Shown piece by piece: positions 5,797 through 7,028 of a stretch of DNA of 7,028 bases. Position numbers and translations under genes: made by a program. Position 1 is the first letter of the stretch. Every line of letters begins with the position of its first letter. The notes under the pieces were generated by a model. The model worked only from the letters and a program-made list of their open reading frames with translations. It was not told the DNA's origin and ran no database searches. Source of the DNA: Pseudomonadota bacterium (GTDB lineage: Bacteria > Pseudomonadota > Gammaproteobacteria > Burkholderiales > Burkholderiaceae_C); contig JAEXBL010000433.1 of the NCBI GenBank assembly GCA_023394015.1, positions 1 through 7,028 of the forward strand, read 5' to 3'.

Positions 5797-6873
5797 ATGA
5801 CCGCCGCATCGTCTTTGGCCGCCGAACTGGAGCGCGCCCTGCATTACCCCCTGGCCGATGCGCTGCCGCCGCGCGGCGGCGCCATCGCCGTGGCGCCCGG
5901 CGTCAAGTGGCTGCGCATGGTGCTGCCCTTCGCGCTGGACCACATCAACCTGTGGCTGCTGCGCGACCGCATCGACGGCCGCGAGGGCTGGACGGTGGTG
6001 GACACCTGCATCGACCACCCGCAGGCGCGCGCCGACTGGGAGCAGGTGTTCGCTGCCGAACTGGAGGGCCTGCCGGTGCTGCGCGTGATCGTCACCCACA
6101 TGCACCCCGACCACGTGGGCCTGGCGCACTGGCTGTGCGAGCGCTGGGACGCGCCGCTGTGGATGAGCGCCACCGACTACCAGGCCGCGCGCTACGCCTG
6201 CCAGGTGGTCAACAGCTTTGGCGGCGACCGCCTGGCCGACTACTTTTACAGCCACGGCATGACGGATGCGGGCGACCTGGCGCAGATCCGCAACCGCAAG
6301 AGCTACTACAGCAACCTGGTGCCGGCGCTGCCGCCCAGCTTTGCGCGGCTGATGGACTGCATGACGCTGACCATCGGCGACCAGGCCTGGCGCTGCATCG
6401 CCGGCTACGGCCACGCGCCCGAGCACATGGCGCTGTACTGCGAGGCGCTGAACGTGCTGATCAGCGGCGACATGGTGCTGCCGCGCATCTCCACCAACGT
6501 CAGCGTGTACGAGATGGAGCCCGAGGCGGATTCGCTGACCCTGTTCCTGGATTCGCTGGAGCGCTTTCTGCCGCTGCCCGATGACGTGCTGGTGCTGCCC
6601 TCGCACGGCAAGCCCTTCACCGGCCTGCACACCCGCCTGCGCCAGCTGCGCGAGCACCACCGCGACCGCCTGGCCGAGGTGATGGACGCCGCCTGCGCCG
6701 CGCCGGTGTGCGCCTACGACGTGCTGCCGGTGCTGTTCAAGCGCCCGCTGGATCTGCACCAGACCACCTTCGCCCTGGGCGAGGCGGTGGCCCACCTGCA
6801 CTGCCTGTGGCATGACGGCCAGCTGCGCCGCACGCGCGATGCGCAGGGCATCTGGCGCTTTGCGCCGGTTTGA
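5797..6873 (+). CDS. metallo-beta-lactamase-fold hydrolase with C-terminal helical domain
   Basis: This 358-aa protein is an MBL-fold metallohydrolase, probably a cytoplasmic di-zinc enzyme; I see no signal peptide. The metal site is complete: THMHPDH (100-106) gives His101, His103, Asp105 and His106. GYGHAPEH (203-210) gives His206, SGDMVLPRIS (223-232) gives Asp225, and LPSHGKPF (267-274) gives His270. Residues 280-358 form a helical C-terminal extension like the winged-helix domain attached to LACTB2-like and glyoxalase-II-like members. The substrate is not evident. In this setting an acyl-thioester or lactone is reasonable, but that is inference. The ATG at 5797 follows CCACCACC with no Shine-Dalgarno site, and I chose it because the acidic N-terminal helix starts there. 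It is divergent from the regulator and shares the 22-bp palindrome with it, suggesting common control. The stop is followed by a hairpin repeat cluster. Confidence 0.88.
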   Translation: MTAASSLAAELERALHYPLADALPPRGGAIAVAPGVKWLRMVLPFALDHINLWLLRDRIDGREGWTVVDTCIDHPQARADWEQVFAAELEGLPVLRVIVTHMHPDHVGLAHWLCERWDAPLWMSATDYQAARYACQVVNSFGGDRLADYFYSHGMTDAGDLAQIRNRKSYYSNLVPALPPSFARLMDCMTLTIGDQAWRCIAGYGHAPEHMALYCEALNVLISGDMVLPRISTNVSVYEMEPEADSLTLFLDSLERFLPLPDDVLVLPSHGKPFTGLHTRLRQLREHHRDRLAEVMDAACAAPVCAYDVLPVLFKRPLDLHQTTFALGEAVAHLHCLWHDGQLRRTRDAQGIWRFAPV

Positions 6874-6967
6874 AATGAGGCACCCCCTGTGCCGCCTTCG
6901 GCGTCTTCCCCCTCTCCTGTGGGAGGGGGACGGCGCCAGTGGCCGGGGGAACCCCGGCCACGGCGCC
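6874..6967. repeat. GC-rich intergenic repeat cluster with successive hairpins, possible transcription end
   Basis: This stretch after the MBL gene is a run of inverted repeats. GGCAC-CCCCT-GTGCC (6879-6893) comes first and CGCC-TTC-GGCG (6893-6903) overlaps its last base. CCCCCTC...GAGGGGG (6908-6914 with 6923-6929) then encloses a further CC/GG pair. A long hairpin is last: GGCGCC-A-GTGGCCGGGG, loop GAA, CCCCGGCCAC-GGCGCC (6932-6967), a 16-bp stem with one bulged A. The CCCCCT...AGGGGG style resembles intergenic repeats I know from Comamonadaceae genomes. None of the stems is followed by a T-run, so a classic intrinsic terminator is not shown. It may still stop transcription or protect the mRNA 3' end. 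Copy number elsewhere in the genome cannot be judged here. Confidence 0.65.
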
Positions 6968-7028
6968 CGCGCATGGTCTGCTCCACGGCCTTTGGGCGTG
7001 GGTGGCGTGCCACTGCCATGGGCGGGTG
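6968..7028. other. intergenic tail without recognisable gene
   Basis: These last 61 bases lie beyond the repeat cluster. I see only a short dyad, GTGGC-GT-GCCAC (5-bp arms), and no convincing start codon with a ribosome site or RNA gene. The stretch is too short to interpret. Confidence 0.4.

Noticed and set aside
5767..6813. A 348-codon open frame on the minus strand opposite the MBL gene
   Set aside because: The plus strand has the complete MBL metal-binding motif set; the opposite frame is low-complexity with no recognisable motif.
6714..7019. Minus-strand open frame covering the repeat cluster (starting MAVARHPRPK)
   Set aside because: Its sequence is the translation of the hairpin repeats (RRPPPTGEGEDAEGG type) and the antisense of the MBL 3' end. 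There is no ribosome site or domain.
1..7028. CRISPR array, tRNA/rRNA genes, insertion sequences, phage genes or defence systems
   Set aside because: I found no regularly spaced repeats, RNA gene-like cloverleaf or transposase or integrase motifs. The window is ordinary metabolic chromosome apart from the palindromes and the repeat cluster.

Overview
The window is GC-rich (roughly 65-69% in most coding stretches), dense, single-chromosome-type bacterial DNA. Protein similarity, gene order and the intergenic repeat style point to a betaproteobacterium, most likely Comamonadaceae (Acidovorax, Alicycliphilus and relatives). This is a judgement from recognised sequences, not from a search.

Layout, left to right. 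Positions 1-5665 carry seven genes, all on the minus strand, so transcription runs from right to left. In order of transcription they are: a MerR-family regulator of LiuR type (5231-5665), a PaaI-type hotdog thioesterase (4751-5194), isovaleryl-CoA dehydrogenase (3542-4723), a beta-carbonic anhydrase (2775-3479), isocitrate dehydrogenase kinase/phosphatase AceK (868-2772), an unrecognised four-helix membrane protein (404-853), and the first 124 codons of an acetyl-CoA acetyltransferase (1-373, cut by the window edge). Diverging from the regulator is a metallo-beta-lactamase-fold hydrolase on the plus strand (5797-6873). It is followed by a GC-rich, hairpin-forming intergenic repeat cluster (6874-6967) and a short tail with no recognisable gene.

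The common theme is acyl-CoA and acetyl-CoA metabolism. Isovaleryl-CoA dehydrogenase starts the leucine-specific branch of branched-chain catabolism, and the thiolase handles its acetoacetyl-CoA end product. AceK decides whether isocitrate goes to the TCA cycle or the glyoxylate shunt, which matters when acetyl-CoA is the carbon source. Carbonic anhydrase could supply bicarbonate to a biotin-dependent carboxylase such as methylcrotonyl-CoA carboxylase, which is expected nearby but not in this window.

The most striking non-coding signal is a pair of perfect palindromes on either side of the regulator gene. One is 28 bp (5210-5237), at the merR stop codon and over a good promoter for the thioesterase/dehydrogenase genes. 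The other is 22 bp (5730-5751), in the divergent regulator/MBL intergenic region. They share the half-site TTGACG/CGTCAA but differ in internal spacing. I read them as operators for the MerR/LiuR-type regulator, which would place the MBL-fold hydrolase in the same regulon.
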